Source of the DNA: Osmia lignaria lignaria
Taxonomy: Eukaryota; Arthropoda; Insecta; Hymenoptera; Megachilidae
Reading direction: 5' to 3'
Length of the DNA: 64,000 nt
NCBI RefSeq assembly: GCF_051020975.1
Contig: NW_027478167.1
Location: 10,354,001 to 10,418,000 of the forward strand
The position numbers and the translations under genes were made by a program. Shown here in pieces: positions 26,649-39,997 of this stretch (position 1 is its first letter; each line of letters opens with the position of its first letter). The notes under the pieces were generated by a model. That model was given only the letters and a program-made list of their open reading frames with translations. It was not told the origin of the DNA and searched no databases.

Positions 26649-27261
26649 GCTTCGGAACTTTTAAATATCTTGATATATCTCGAGAACTACGCCTCTGATC
26701 GAAAAATCTCATACAACATAAAAAGTAGGAAACTTAATTCTCTACAAAAAAGGTCTCTTAACATTTTGCCATAGCTCGCTTCGTTTCCGAGATATTTGCA
26801 GATTTATCTCAAGGGAAGGGGCCTGACGGACATATTTCGAGATATTTCTTCTTCTTGATGTTCTTCTTCTGCACAGCTAAGCTGGAAGTAGCATTTGCAG
26901 CTCGCAATAGTGCAGAGTTATCTCAAAGAAAGGGGCCACGGTGTTTCTGTATCTCTATTATGTTGGTGCGGCTTCGGAACTTTTAAATATCTTGATATAT
27001 CTCGAGAACTACGCGTCTGATCAAAAAATATCATAGAACATAAAAAGTAGGAAACTTAATTCTCTACAAAAACGGTCTCTTAACATTTTGCCATAGCTCG
27101 CTTCGTTTCCGAGATATTTGCAGATATATCTCAAGGGAAAGGGCCTGACGGACATATTTCGAGATATTTCTTCTTCTTGTTGTTCTTCTTCTGCACAGCT
27201 AAGCTGGAAGTGGCATTTGCGGCTCGCACTAGTGCACAGTTATCTCAAAGAAAGGGGCCAT
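26649..27261 (+). repeat. Monomers between the two long duplications, with the TTGATG variant
   Basis: Holds the rear of unit 26474 (GATCGAAAAATCTCATAC), unit 26796 with CTTCTTGATGTTC and GGAAGTAGC, and the front of unit 27118 (GGGAAAGGGCC). The TTGATG unit recurs at 38710, 43540, 47726 and 50624, always with the same left neighbour type (GGGAAGTGGCC, ending GCCTCTGATCG) and the same right neighbour type (GGGAAAGGGCC), which marks a three-monomer cassette. Confidence 0.85.
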
Positions 27262-30200
27262 GGTGTTTCTGTATCTCTATTATGTTGGTGCGTCTTCGGA
27301 ACTTTTAAATATCTCGATATATCTCGAAAACTACGCTTCTGATCAAAAAATATCATAGAACATAAATTGTAGGAAACATAATTCTCTACAAAAAACGTCT
27401 CTTAACATTTTGCCATAGCTCGCTTCGTTTCCGAGATATTTGCAGATTCAGCTCAAAGGAACTGGCCTGACGGACATATTTCGAGATATTTCTTCTTCTT
27501 GTTGTTCTTCTTCTGCACAGCTAAGCTGGAAGTGGCATTTGCGGCTCGCACTAGTGCACAGTTATCTCAAAGAAAGGGGCCACGGTGTTTCTGTATCTCT
27601 ATTATGTTGGTGCGTCTTCGGAACTTTTAAATATCTCGATATATCTCGAAAACTACGCTTCTGATCAAAAAATATCATAGAACATAAATTGTAGGAAACA
27701 TAATTCTCTACAAAAAACGTCTCTTAACATTTTGCCATAGCTCGCTTCGTTTCCGAGATATTTGCAGATTCAGCTCAAAGGAACTGGCCTGACGGACATA
27801 TTTCGAGATATTTCTTCTTCTTGTTGTTCTTCTTCTGCACAGCTAAGCTGGGAGTGGCATTTGCAGCTCGCAATAGTGCAGAGTTATCTCAAAGAGAGGG
27901 GCCACGGTGTTTCTGTATCTCTATTATGTTGGTGCGGCTTCGGAACTTTTAAGTATCTCGATATATCTCGAAAACTACGCTTCTGATCAGAAAATATCAT
28001 AGAACATAAATTGTAGGAAACATAATTCTCTACAAAAAAGGTCTCTCAACATTTTGCCATAGCTCGCTTCGTTTCCGAGATATTTGCAGATTTATCTCGA
28101 GGGAAGGGGCCTGACGGACATATTTCAAGATATTTCTTCTTCTTGTTGTTCTTCTTCTGCACAGCTAAGCTGGAAGTGGCATTTGCAGCGCGCAATAGTG
28201 TAGAGTTATCTCAAAGAAGGGGGCCACGGTGTTTCTGTATCTCTATTATGTTGGTGCGGCTTCGGAACTTTTAAGTATCTTGATATATCTCGAGAACTAC
28301 GCATCTGATCAAAAAATATCATAGAACGTAAATTGTAGGAAACATTATTCTCTACAAAAAAGGTCTCTCAACATTTTGCCATAGCTCGCTTCGTTTCCGA
28401 GATATTTGCAGATTCATCTCAAGGGAAGGGGCCTGACGGACATATTTCGAGATATTTCTTCTTTTTGTTGTTCTTCTTCTGCACAGCTAAGCTGGAAGTG
28501 GCATTTGCAGCTCGCAATAGTGCAGAGTTATCTCAAAGAAAGGGGCCACGGTGTTTCTGTATCTCTATTATGTTGGTGCGGCTTCGGAACTTTTAAGTAT
28601 CTCGATATATCTCGAAAACTACGCTTCTGATCAGAAAATATCATAGAACATAAATTGTAGGAAACATAATTCTCTACAAAAAACGTCTCTTAACATTTTG
28701 CCATAGCTCGCTTGGTTTCCGAGATATTTGCAGATTCAGCTCAAAGGAACTGGCCTGACGGACATATTTCGAGATATTTCTTCTTCTTGTTGTTCTTCCT
28801 CTGCACAGCTAAGCTGGAAGTGGCATTTGCAGCTCACAATAGTGCAGAGTTATCTCAAAGAAAGGGGCCACGGTGTTTCTGTATCTCTATTATGTTGGTG
28901 CGGCTTCGGAACTTTTAAATATCTCGATATATCTCGAAAACTACGCTTCTGATCAAAAAATATCATAGAACGTAAATTGTAGGAAACATTATTCTCTACA
29001 AAAAAGGTCTCTCAACATTTTGCCATAGCTCGCTTCGTTTCCGAGATATTTGCAGATTCATCTCAAGGGAAGGGGTCTGACGGACATATTTCGAGATATT
29101 TCTTCTTCTTGTTGTTCTTCTTCTGCACAGCTAAGCTCGAAGTGGCATTTGCAGCTCGCTATAGTGCAGAGTTATCTCAAAGAAAGAGGCCACGGTGTTT
29201 CTGTACCTCTATTATGTTGGTGCAGCTTCGGAACTTTTAAATATCTTGATATATCTCGAGAACTACGCATCTGATCAAAAAATATCATCGAACATAAAAA
29301 GTAGGAAACATAATTCTCTACAAAAAAGGTCTCTTAACATTTTGCCATAGCCCGCTTCGTTTCCGAGATATTTGCAGATTTATCTCAAGGGAAGTGGCCT
29401 GACGGACATATTTCGAGATATTCCTTCTTCTTGTTGTTCTTCTTCTGCACAGCTAAACTGGAAGTGGCATTTCCAGCTCGCAATCGTGCAGAGTTATCTC
29501 AAAGAAAGGGGCCACGGTGTTTCTGTATCTCTATTATGTTGGTGCAGCTTCGGAACTTTTAAATATCTTGATATATCTCGAGAACTACGCATCTGATCAA
29601 AAAATATCATCGAACATAAAAAGTAGGAAACATAATTCTCTACAAAAAAGGTCTCTTAACATTTTGCCATAGCCCGCTTCGTTTCCGAGATATTTGCAGA
29701 TTTATCTCAAGGGAAGTGGCCTGACGGACATATTTCGAGATATTCCTTCTTCTTGTTGTTCTTCTTCTGCACAGCTAAACTGGAAGTGGCATTTCCAGCT
29801 CGCAATCGTGCAGAGTTATCTCAAAGAAAGGGGCCACGGTGTTTCTGTATCTCTATTATGTTGGTGCGGCTTCGGAACTTTTAAATATCTTGATATATCT
29901 CGAGAACTACGCGTCTGATCAAAAAATATCATAGAACATAAAAAGTAGGAAACTTAATTCTCTACAAAAACGGTCTCTTAACATTTTGCCATAGCTCGCT
30001 TCGTTTCCGAGATATTTGCAGATATATCTCAAGGGAAAGGGCCTGACGGACATATTTCGAGATATTTCTTCTTCTTGTTGTTCTTCTTCTGCACAGCTAA
30101 GCTGGAAGTGGCATTTGCGGCTCGCACTAGTGCACAGTTATCTCAAAGAAAGGGGCCATGGTGTTTCTGTATCTCTATTATGTTGGTGCGTCTTCGGAAC

Positions 30201-33200
30201 TTTTAAATATCTCGATATATCTCGAAAACTACGCTTCTGATCAAAAAATATCATAGAACATAAATTGTAGGAAACATAATTCTCTACAAAAAACGTCTCT
30301 TAACATTTTGCCATAGCTCGCTTCGTTTCCGAGATATTTGCAGATTCAGCTCAAAGGAACTGGCCTGACGGACATATTTCGAGATATTTCTTCTTCTTGT
30401 TGTTCTTCTTCTGCACAGCTAAGCTGGAAGTGGCATTTGCGGCTCGCACTAGTGCACAGTTATCTCAAAGAAAGGGGCCACGGTGTTTCTGTATCTCTAT
30501 TATGTTGGTGCGTCTTCGGAACTTTTAAATATCTCGATATATCTCGAAAACTACGCTTCTGATCAAAAAATATCATAGAACATAAATTGTAGGAAACATA
30601 ATTCTCTACAAAAAACGTCTCTTAACATTTTGCCATAGCTCGCTTCGTTTCCGAGATATTTGCAGATTCAGCTAAAAGGAACTGGCCTGACGGACATATT
30701 TCGAGATATTTCTTCTTCTTGTTGTTCTTCTTCTGCACAGCTAAGCTGGGAGTGGCATTTGCAGCTCGCAATAGTGCAGAGTTATCTCAAAGAGAGGGGC
30801 CACGGTGTTTCTGTATCTCTATTATGTTGGTGCGGCTTCGGAACTTTTAAATATCTTGATATATCTCGAGAACTACGCATCTGATCAAAAAATATCATAG
30901 AAGATAAAAAGTAGGAAACTTAATTCTCTACAAAAAAGGTCTCTTAACATTTCGCCATAGCTCGCTTCGTTTCCGAGATATTTGCAGATTTATCTCAAGG
31001 GAAGGGGCCTGTCGGACATATTTCGAGATATTTCTTCTTCTTGTTGTTCTTCTTCTGCACAGCTAAGCTGGAAGTGGCATTTGCGGCTCGCACTAGTGCA
31101 GAGTTATCTCAAAGAAAGGGGCCACGGTGTTTCTGTATCTCTATTATGTTGGTGCGGCTTCGGAACTTTTAAATATCTCGATATATCTCGAAAACTACGC
31201 TTCTGATCAAAAAATATCATAGAACATAAATTGTAGGAAGCATAATTCTCTACAAAAAAGGTCTCTTAACATTTTGCCATAGCTCGCTTCGTTTCCGAGA
31301 TATTTGCAGATATATCTCAAGGGAAGGGGCCTGACGGACATATTTCGAGATATTTCTTCTTCTAGTTGTTCTTCTTCTGCACAGCTAAGCTGGAAGTGGC
31401 ATTTGCAGCTCACAATAGTGCAGAGTTATCTCAAAGAAAGGGGCCACGGTGTTTCTGTATCTCTATTATGTTGGTGCGGCTTCGGAACTTTTAAATATCT
31501 CGATATACCTCGAAAACTACGCTTCTGATCAAAAAATATCATAGAACATAAATTGTAGGAAGCATAATTCTCTACAAAAAAGGTCTCTTAACATTTTGCC
31601 ATAGCTCGCTTCGTTTCCGAGATATTTGCAGATATATCTCAAGGGAAGGGGCCTGACGGGCATATTTCGAGATATTTCTTCATCTTGTTGTTCTTCTTGT
31701 GCACAGCTGAGCTGGAAGTGGCATTTGCAGGTCGCAATAGTGCAGAGTTATCTCAAAGAAAGGGGCCACGGTGTTTCTGTATCTCTATTATGTTGGTGCG
31801 GCTTCGGAACTTTTAAATATCTCGATATATCTCGAAAACTACGCTTCTGATCAAAAAATATCATAGAACATAAATTGTAGGAAGCATAATTCTCTACAAA
31901 AAAGGTCTCTTAACATTTTGCCATAGCTCGCTTCGTTTCCGAGATATTTGCAGATATATCTCAAGGGAAGGGGCCTGACGGACATATTTCGAGATATTTC
32001 TTCTTCTAGTTGTTCTTCTTCTGCACAGCTAAGCTGGAAGTGGCATTTGCAGCTCACAATAGTGCAGAGTTATCTCAAAGAAAGGGGCCACGGTGTTTCT
32101 GTATCTCTATTATGTTGGTGCGGCTTCGGAACTTTTAAATATCTCGATATACCTCGAAAACTACGCTTCTGATCAAAAAATATCATAGAACATAAATTGT
32201 AGGAAGCATAATTCTCTACAAAAAAGGTCTCTTAACATTTTGCCATAGCTCGCTTCGTTTCCGAGATATTTGCAGATATATCTCAAGGGAAGGGGCCTGA
32301 CGGGCATATTTCGAGATATTTCTTCATCTTGTTGTTCTTCTTGTGCACAGCTGAGCTGGAAGTGGCATTTGCAGGTCGCAATAGTGCAGAGTTATCTCAA
32401 AGAAAGGGGCCACGGTGTTTCTGTATCTCTATTATGTTGGTGCGGCTTCGGAACTTTTAAATATCTCGATATATCTCGAAAACTACGCTTCTGATCAAAA
32501 AATATCATAGAACATAAATTGTAGGAAACATTATTCTCTACAAAAAAGGTCTCTTAACATTTTGCCATAGCTCGCTTCGTTTCCGAGATATTTGCAGATT
32601 TATCTCAAGGGAAGTGGCCTGACGGACATATTTCGAGATATTCCTTCTTCTTGTTGTTCTTCTTCTGCACAGCTAAACTGGAAGTGGCATTTCCAGCTCG
32701 CAATCGTGCAGAGTTATCTCAAAGAAAGGGGCCACGGTGTTTCTGTATCTCTATTATGTTGGTGCGGCTTCGGAACTTTTAAATATCTTGATATATCTCG
32801 AGAACTACGCCTCTGATCGAAAAATCTCATAGAACATAAAAAGTAGGAAACTTAATTCTCTACAAAAAAGGTCTCTTAACATTTCGCCATAGCTCGCTTC
32901 GTTTCCGAGATATTTGCAGATTTATCTCAAGGGAAGGGGCCTGTCGGACATATTTCGAGATATTTCTTCTTCTTGTTGTTCTTCTTCTGCACAGCTAAGC
33001 TGGAAGTGGCATTTGCGGCTCGCACTAGTGCAGAGTTATCTCAAAGAAAGGGGCCACGGTGTTTCTGTATCTCTATTATGTTGGTGCGGCTTCGGAACTT
33101 TTAAATATCTCGATATATCTCGAAAACTACGCTTCTGATCAAAAAATATCATAGAACATAAATTGTAGGAAGCATAATTCTCTACAAAAAAGGTCTCTTA

Positions 33201-34633
33201 ACATTTTGCCATAGCTCGCTTCGTTTCCGAGATATTTGCAGATATATCTCAAGGGAAGGGGCCTGACGGACATATTTCGAGATATTTCTTCTTCTAGTTG
33301 TTCTTCTTCTGCACAGCTAAGCTGGAAGTGGCATTTGCAGCTCACAATAGTGCAGAGTTATCTCAAAGAAAGGGGCCACGGTGTTTCTGTATCTCTATTA
33401 TGTTGGTGCGGCTTCGGAACTTTTAAATATCTCGATATATCTCGAAAACTACGCTTCTGATCAAAAAATATCATAGAACATAAATTGTAGGAAACATTAT
33501 TCTCTACAAAAAAGGTCTCTTAACATTTTGCCATAGCTCGCTTCGTTTCCGAGATATTTGCAGATTCATCTCAAGGGAAGGGGTCTGACGGACATATTTC
33601 GAGATATTTCTTCTTCTTGTTGTTCTTCTTCTGCACAGCTAAGCTCGAAGTGGCATTTGCAGCTCGCAATAGTGCAGAGTTATCTCAAAGAAAGAGGCCA
33701 CGGTGTTTCTGTACCTCTATTATGTTGGTGCAGCTTCGGAACTTTTAAATATCTTGATATATCTCGAGAACTACGCATCTGATCAAAAAATATCATAGAA
33801 CATAAAAAGTAGGAAACTTAATTCTCTACAAAAAAGGTCTCTTAACATTTTGCCATAGCTCGCTTCGTTTCCGAGATATTTGCAGATTTATCTCAAGGGA
33901 AGGGGCCTGACGGACATATTTCGAGATATTTCTTCTTCTTGTTGTTCTTCTTCTGCACAGCTAAGCTGGAAGTGGCATTTGCTGCGCGCAATAGTGCAGA
34001 GTTATCTCAAAGAAAGGGGCCACGGTGTTTCTGTATCTCTATTATGTTGGTGCGGCTTCGGAACTTTTAAATATCTTGATATATCTCGAGAACTACGCAT
34101 CTGATCAAAAAATATCATAGAACATAAAAAGTAGGAAACTTAATTCTCTACAAAAAAGGTCTCTTAACATTTTCCCATAACTGGCATCGTTTCCGAGATA
34201 TTTGCAGATTTAACTCAAGGGAAGGGGCCTGACGGACATATTCCGAGATATTTCTTCTTCTTGTTGTTCCTCTTCTGCACAGCTAAGCTGGAAGTGGCAT
34301 TTGCAGGTCGCAATAGTGCAGAGTTATCTCAAAGAAAGGGGCCACGGTGTTTCTGTATCTCTATTATGTTGGTGCGGCTTCGGAACTTTTAAATATCTCG
34401 ATATATCTCGAAAACTACGCTTCTGATCAAAAAATATCAGAGAATGTAAATTGTAGGAAACATAATTCTCTACAAAAAAGGTCTCTTAACATTTTGCCGT
34501 AGCTCGCTTCGTTTCCGAGATATTTGCAGATTTATCTCAAGGGAAGGGGCCTGACGGACATATTTCGAAATATTTCTTATTCTTGTTGTTCTTCTTCTGC
34601 ACAGCTAAGCTGGAAGTGGCATTTGCAGCTCGC
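27262..34633 (+). repeat. 7.37-kb segmental duplication, copy 2 (28-monomer offset)
   Basis: Copy of 18246-25617 displaced by 9,016 bp. Parts of it match further segments: about 28.0-29.9 kb also matches about 36.7-38.6 kb at +8,694 bp (27 x 322), and 28849-31883 matches 44305-47339 at +15,456 bp (48 x 322). The same region has therefore been copied by events of several sizes. Confidence 0.92.
31304..32591 (+). repeat. Two-monomer unit duplicated in tandem (AB AB), second locus
   Basis: Same arrangement as 22288-23575, carried along within the 7.37-kb duplication. The related segment at 44305-47339 has only one AB pair. Its match shifts from an offset of 15,456 to 14,812 bp (46 x 322) after 47339, so 644 bp (31884-32527) is the exact difference. 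Confidence 0.9.
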
Positions 34634-34954
34634 AATAGTGCAGAGTTATCTCAAAGAAAGGGGCCACGGTGTTTCTGTACCTCTATTATGTTGGTGCAGC
34701 TTCGGAGCTTTTAAATATCTTGATATATCTCGAGAACTACGCATCTGATCAAAAAATATCATAGAACATAAAAAGTAGGAAACTTAATTCTCTACAAAAA
34801 AGGTCTTTTAACGTTTTGCAATAGCTCGCTTCGTTTCCGAGATATTTGCAGATTTATCTCAAGGGAAGGGTCCTGACGGACATATTTCGAGATATTTCTT
34901 CTTCTTGTTGTTCTTCTTCTGCACAGCTAAGCTGGAAGTGGCATTTGCAGCTCG
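34634..34954 (+). repeat. Short segment between the 28-monomer and 15-monomer duplications
   Basis: One monomer length of sequence holding the rear of unit 34524 (TACCTCTATTATG, GCAGCTTCGGAGC) and the front of unit 34846 (GTCTTTTAACGTTTTGCAATAG, GGGTCCTGACG). It resembles 11450-11770 and 14990-15310 of the eleven-monomer blocks. Confidence 0.8.
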
Positions 34955-37900
34955 CAATAGTGCAGAGTTATCGCAAAGAAAGGGGCCACGGTGTTTCTGT
35001 ATCTCTATTATGTTGGTGCGGCTTCGGAACTTTTAAATATCTTGATATATCTCGAGAACTACGCATCTGATCAAAAAATATCATAGAACATAAAAAGTAG
35101 GAAACCTAATTTTCTACAAAAAAGGTCTCTTAACATTTTGCCGTAGCTCGCTTCGTTTCCGAGATATTTGCAGATTTATCTCAAGGGAAGGGGCCTGACG
35201 GACATATTTCGAGATATTTCTTCTTCTTGTTGTTCTTCTTCTGCACAGCTAAGCTGGAAGTGGCATTTGCAGCGCGCAATAGTGCAGAGTTATCTCAAAG
35301 AAACGGGCCACGGTGTTTCTGTATCTCTATTATGTTGGTGCGGCTTCGGAACTTTTAAATATCTTGATATATCTCGAGAACTACGCATCTGATCAAAAAA
35401 TATCATAGAACATAAAAAGTAGGAAACCTAATTTTCTACAAAAAAGGTCTCTTAACATTTTGCCGTAGCTCGCTTCGTTTCCGAGATATTTGCAGATTTA
35501 TCTCAAGGGAAGGGGCCTGACGGACATATTTCGAAATATTTCTTATTCTTGTTGTTCTTCTTCTGCACAGCTAAGCTGGAAGTGGCATTTGCAGCTCGCT
35601 ATAGTGCAGAGTTATCTCAAAGAAAGGGGCCACGGTGTTTCTGTACCTCTATTATGTTGGTGCAGCTTCGGAGCTTTTAAATATCTTGATATATCTCGAG
35701 AACTACGCATCTGATCAAAAAATATCATAGAACATAAAAAGTAGGAAACTTAATTCTCTACAAAAAAGGTCTCTTAACATTTTCCCATAGCTGGCATCGT
35801 TTCCGAGATATTTGCAGATTTAGCTCAAGGGAAGGGGCCTGACGGACATATTCCGAGATATTTCTTCTTCTTGTTGTTCTTCTTCTGCACAGCTAAGCTG
35901 GAAGTGGCATTTGCAGCTCGCAATAGTGCAGAGTTATCTCAAAGAAAGGGGCCACGGTGTTTCTGTATCTCTATTATGTTGGTGCGGCTTCGGAACTTTT
36001 AAATATCTTGATATATCTCGAGAACTACGCATCTGTTCAAAAAATATCATAGAACATAAAAAGTAGGAATCCTAATTTTCTACAAAAAAGGTCTCTTAAC
36101 ATTTTGCCGTAGCTCGCTTCGTTTCCGAGATATCTGCAGATTTATCTCAAGGGAAGGGGCCTGACGGACATATTTCCAGATATTTCTTCTTCTTGTTGTT
36201 CTTCTTCTGCACAGCTAAGCTGGAAGTGGCATTTGCAGCTCGCAATAGTGCAGAGTTATCTCAAAGAAAGGGGCCACGGTGTTTCTGTATCTCTATTATG
36301 TTGGTGCGGCTTCGGAACTTTTAAATATCTTGATATATCTCGAGAACTACGCATCTGATCGAAAAATATCATAGAACATAAAAAGTAGGAAACTTAATTC
36401 TCTACAAAAGAGGTCTCTTAACATTTTGCCATAGCTCGCTTCGTTTCCGAGATATTTGCAGATTTATCTCAAGGGAAGGGGCCTGACGGACATATTTCGA
36501 GATATTTCTTCTTTTTGTTGTTCTTCTTCTGCACAGCTAAGCTGGAAGTGGCATTTGCAGCTCGCAATAGTGCAGAGTTATCTCAAAGAAAGGGGCCACG
36601 GTGTTTCTGTATCTCTATTATGTTGGTGCGGCTTCGGAACTTTTAAGTATCTCGATATATCTCGAAAACTACGCTTCTGATCAGAAAATATCATAGAACA
36701 TAAATTGTAGGAAACATAATTCTCTACAAAAAAGGTCTCTCAACATTTTGCCATAGCTCGCTTCGTTTCCGAGATATTTGCAGATTTATCTCGAGGGAAG
36801 GGGCCTGACGGACATATTTCAAGATATTTCATCTTCTTGTTGTTCTTCTTCTGCACAGCTAAGCTGGAAGTGGCATTTGCAGCGCGCAATATTGTAGAGT
36901 TATCTCAAAGAAGGGGGCCACGGTGTTTCTGTATCTCTATTATGTTGGTGCGGCTTCGGAACTTTTAAGTATCTTGATATATCTCGAGAACTACGCATCT
37001 GATCAAAAAATATCATAGAACGTAAATTGTAGGAAACATTATTCTCTACAAAAAAGGTCTCTCAACATTTTGCCATAGCTCGCTTCGTTTCCGAGATATT
37101 TGCAGATTCATCTCAAGGGAAGGGGCCTGACGGACATATTTCGAGATATTTCTTCTTTTTGTTGTTCTTCTTCTGCACAGCTAAGCTGGAAGTGGCATTT
37201 GCAGCTCGCAATAGTGCAGAGTTATCTCAAAGAAAGGGGCCACGGTGTTTCTGTATCTCTATTATGTTGGTGCGGCTTCGGAACTTTTAAGTATCTCGAT
37301 ATATCTCGAAAACTACGCTTCTGATCAGAAAATATCATAGAACATAAATTGTAGGAAACATAATTCTCTACAAAAAACGTCTCTTAACATTTTGCCATAG
37401 CTCGCTTGGTTTCCGAGATATTTGCAGATTCAGCTCAAAGGAACTGGCCTGACGGACATATTTCGAGATATTTCTTCTTCTTGTTGTTCTTCCTCTGCAC
37501 AGCTAAGCTGGAAGTGGCATTTGCAGCTCACAATAGTGCAGAGTTATCTCAAAGAAAGGGGCCACGGTGTTTCTGTATCTCTATTATGTTGGTGCGGCTT
37601 CGGAACTTTTAAATATCTCGATATATCTCGAAAACTACGCTTCTGATCAAAAAATATCATAGAACGTAAATTGTAGGAAACATTATTCTCTACAAAAAAG
37701 GTCTCTCAACATTTTGCCATAGCTCGCTTCGTTTCCGAGATATTTGCAGATTCATCTCAAGGGAAGGGGTCTGACGGACATATTTCGAGATATTTCTTCT
37801 TCTTGTTGTTCTTCTTCTGCACAGCTAAGCTCGAAGTGGCATTTGCAGCTCGCTATAGTGCAGAGTTATCTCAAAGAAAGAGGCCACGGTGTTTCTGTAC

Positions 37901-39456
37901 CTCTATTATGTTGGTGCAGCTTCGGAACTTTTAAATATCTTGATATATCTCGAGAACTACGCATCTGATCAAAAAATATCATCGAACATAAAAAGTAGGA
38001 AACATAATTCTCTACAAAAAAGGTCTCTTAACATTTTGCCATAGCCCGCTTCGTTTCCGAGATATTTGCAGATTTATCTCAAGGGAAGTGGCCTGACGGA
38101 CATATTTCGAGATATTCCTTCTTCTTGTTGTTCTTCTTCTGCACAGCTAAACTGGAAGTGGCATTTCCAGCTCGCAATCGTGCAGAGTTATCTCAAAGAA
38201 AGGGGCCACGGTGTTTCTGTATCTCTATTATGTTGGTGCAGCTTCGGAACTTTTAAATATCTTGATATATCTCGAGAACTACGCATCTGATCAAAAAATA
38301 TCATCGAACATAAAAAGTAGGAAACATAATTCTCTACAAAAAAGGTCTCTTAACATTTTGCCATAGCCCGCTTCGTTTCCGAGATATTTGCAGATTTATC
38401 TCAAGGGAAGTGGCCTGACGGACATATTTCGAGATATTCCTTCTTCTTGTTGTTCTTCTTCTGCACAGCTAAACTGGAAGTGGCATTTCCAGCTCGCAAT
38501 CGTGCAGAGTTATCTCAAAGAAAGGGGCCACGGTGTTTCTGTATCTCTATTATGTTGGTGCGGCTTCGGAACTTTTAAATATCTTGATATATCTCGAGAA
38601 CTACGCCTCTGATCGAAAAATCTCATAGAACATAAAAAGTAGGAAACTTAATTCTCTACAAAAAAGGTCTCTTAACATTTTGCCATAGCTCGCTTCGTTT
38701 CCGAGATATTTGCAGATTTATCTCAAGGGAAGGGGCCTGACGGACATATTTCGAGATATTTCTTCTTCTTGATGTTCTTCTTCTGCACAGCTAAGCTGGA
38801 AGTAGCATTTGCAGCTCGCAATAGTGCAGAGTTATCTCAAAGAAAGGGGCCACGGTGTTTCTGTATCTCTATTATGTTGGTGCGGCTTCGGAACTTTTAA
38901 ATATCTTGATATATCTCGAGAACTACGCGTCTGATCAAAAAATATCATAGAACATAAAAAGTAGGAAACTTAATTCTCTACAAAAACGGTCTCTTAACAT
39001 TTTGCCATAGCTCGCTTCGTTTCCGAGATATTTGCAGATATATCTCAAGGGAAAGGGCCTGACGGACATATTTCGAGATATTTCTTCTTCTTGTTGTTCT
39101 TCTTCTGCACAGCTAAGCTGGAAGTGGCATTTGCGGCTCGCACTAGTGCACAGTTATCTCAAAGAAAGGGGCCATGGTGTTTCTGTATCTCTATTATGTT
39201 GGTGCGTCTTCGGAACTTTTAAATATCTCGATATATCTCGAAAACTACGCTTCTGATCAAAAAATATCATAGAACATAAATTGTAGGAAACATAATTCTC
39301 TACAAAAAACGTCTCTTAACATTTTGCCATAGCTCGCTTCGTTTCCGAGATATTTGCAGATTCAGCTCAAAGGAACTGGCCTGACGGACATATTTCGAGA
39401 TATTTCTTCTTCTTGTTGTTCTTCTTCTGCACAGCTAAGCTGGAAGTGGCATTTGC
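34955..39456 (+). repeat. Fifteen-monomer-period block, copy 1 (4,502 bp matched)
   Basis: Aligns to 39785-44286 at exactly +4,830 bp (15 x 322). The left limit is G at 34954 against A at 39784, the right limit A at 39457 against G at 44287. Differences noticed inside: ATATTGTAGAG (about 36890) against ATAGTGTAGAG, CTCGAGGG against CTCGACGG, AAAGGGGCC against AAAGGTGCC (unit 37100/41930), and TGTTGG against TGTAGG (unit 35490/40320). Units 36134-37422 also match the eleven-monomer blocks closely. Confidence 0.93.
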
Positions 39457-39997
39457 AGCTCACAATAGTGCAGAGTTATCGCAAAGAAAGGGGCCACGGT
39501 GTTTCTGTATCTCTATTATGTTGGTGCGGCTTCGGAACTTTTAAATATCTTGATATATCTCGAGAACTACGCATCTGATCAAAAAATATCATAGAACATA
39601 AAAAGTAGGAAACCTAATTTTCTACAAAAAAGGTCTCTTAACATTTTGCCGTAGCTCGCTTCGTTTCCGAGATATTTGCAGATATATCTCAAGGGAAGGG
39701 GCCTGACGGACATATTTCGAGATATTTCTTCTTCTAGTTGTTCTTCTTCTGCACAGCTAAGCTGGAAGTGGCATTTGCAGCTCACAATAGTGCAGAGTTA
39801 TCGCAAAGAAAGGGGCCACGGTGTTTCTGTATCTCTATTATGTTGGTGCGGCTTCGGAACTTTTAAATATCTTGATATATCTCGAGAACTACGCATCTGA
39901 TCAAAAAATATCATAGAACATAAAAAGTAGGAAACCTAATTTTCTACAAAAAAGGTCTCTTAACATTTTGCCGTAGCTCGCTTCGTTTCCGAGATAT
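39354..39997 (+). repeat. Two chimeric monomers at the junction of the fifteen-monomer blocks
   Basis: Unit 39354 has the CAGCTCAAAGGAACTGG front but a CAGCTCACAATAG middle followed by TTATCGCAAAG and a haplotype I tail. Unit 39676 has the GATATATCTC, CTAGTTG front typical of 24220/33236, followed by the same TTATCGCAAAG rear. Each front and rear pairing is unusual for the array, and both switch within a few tens of bases in the middle region (about 39450-39485 and 39775-39805). Confidence 0.85.

Noticed and set aside
18246..34633. Assembly artefact as an explanation of the long, near-identical duplications
   Set aside because: Not excluded, but the blocks are joined at whole-monomer register with distinct junction variants and the neighbouring blocks differ in size, which fits biological unequal exchange. 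Only spanning reads could settle it.
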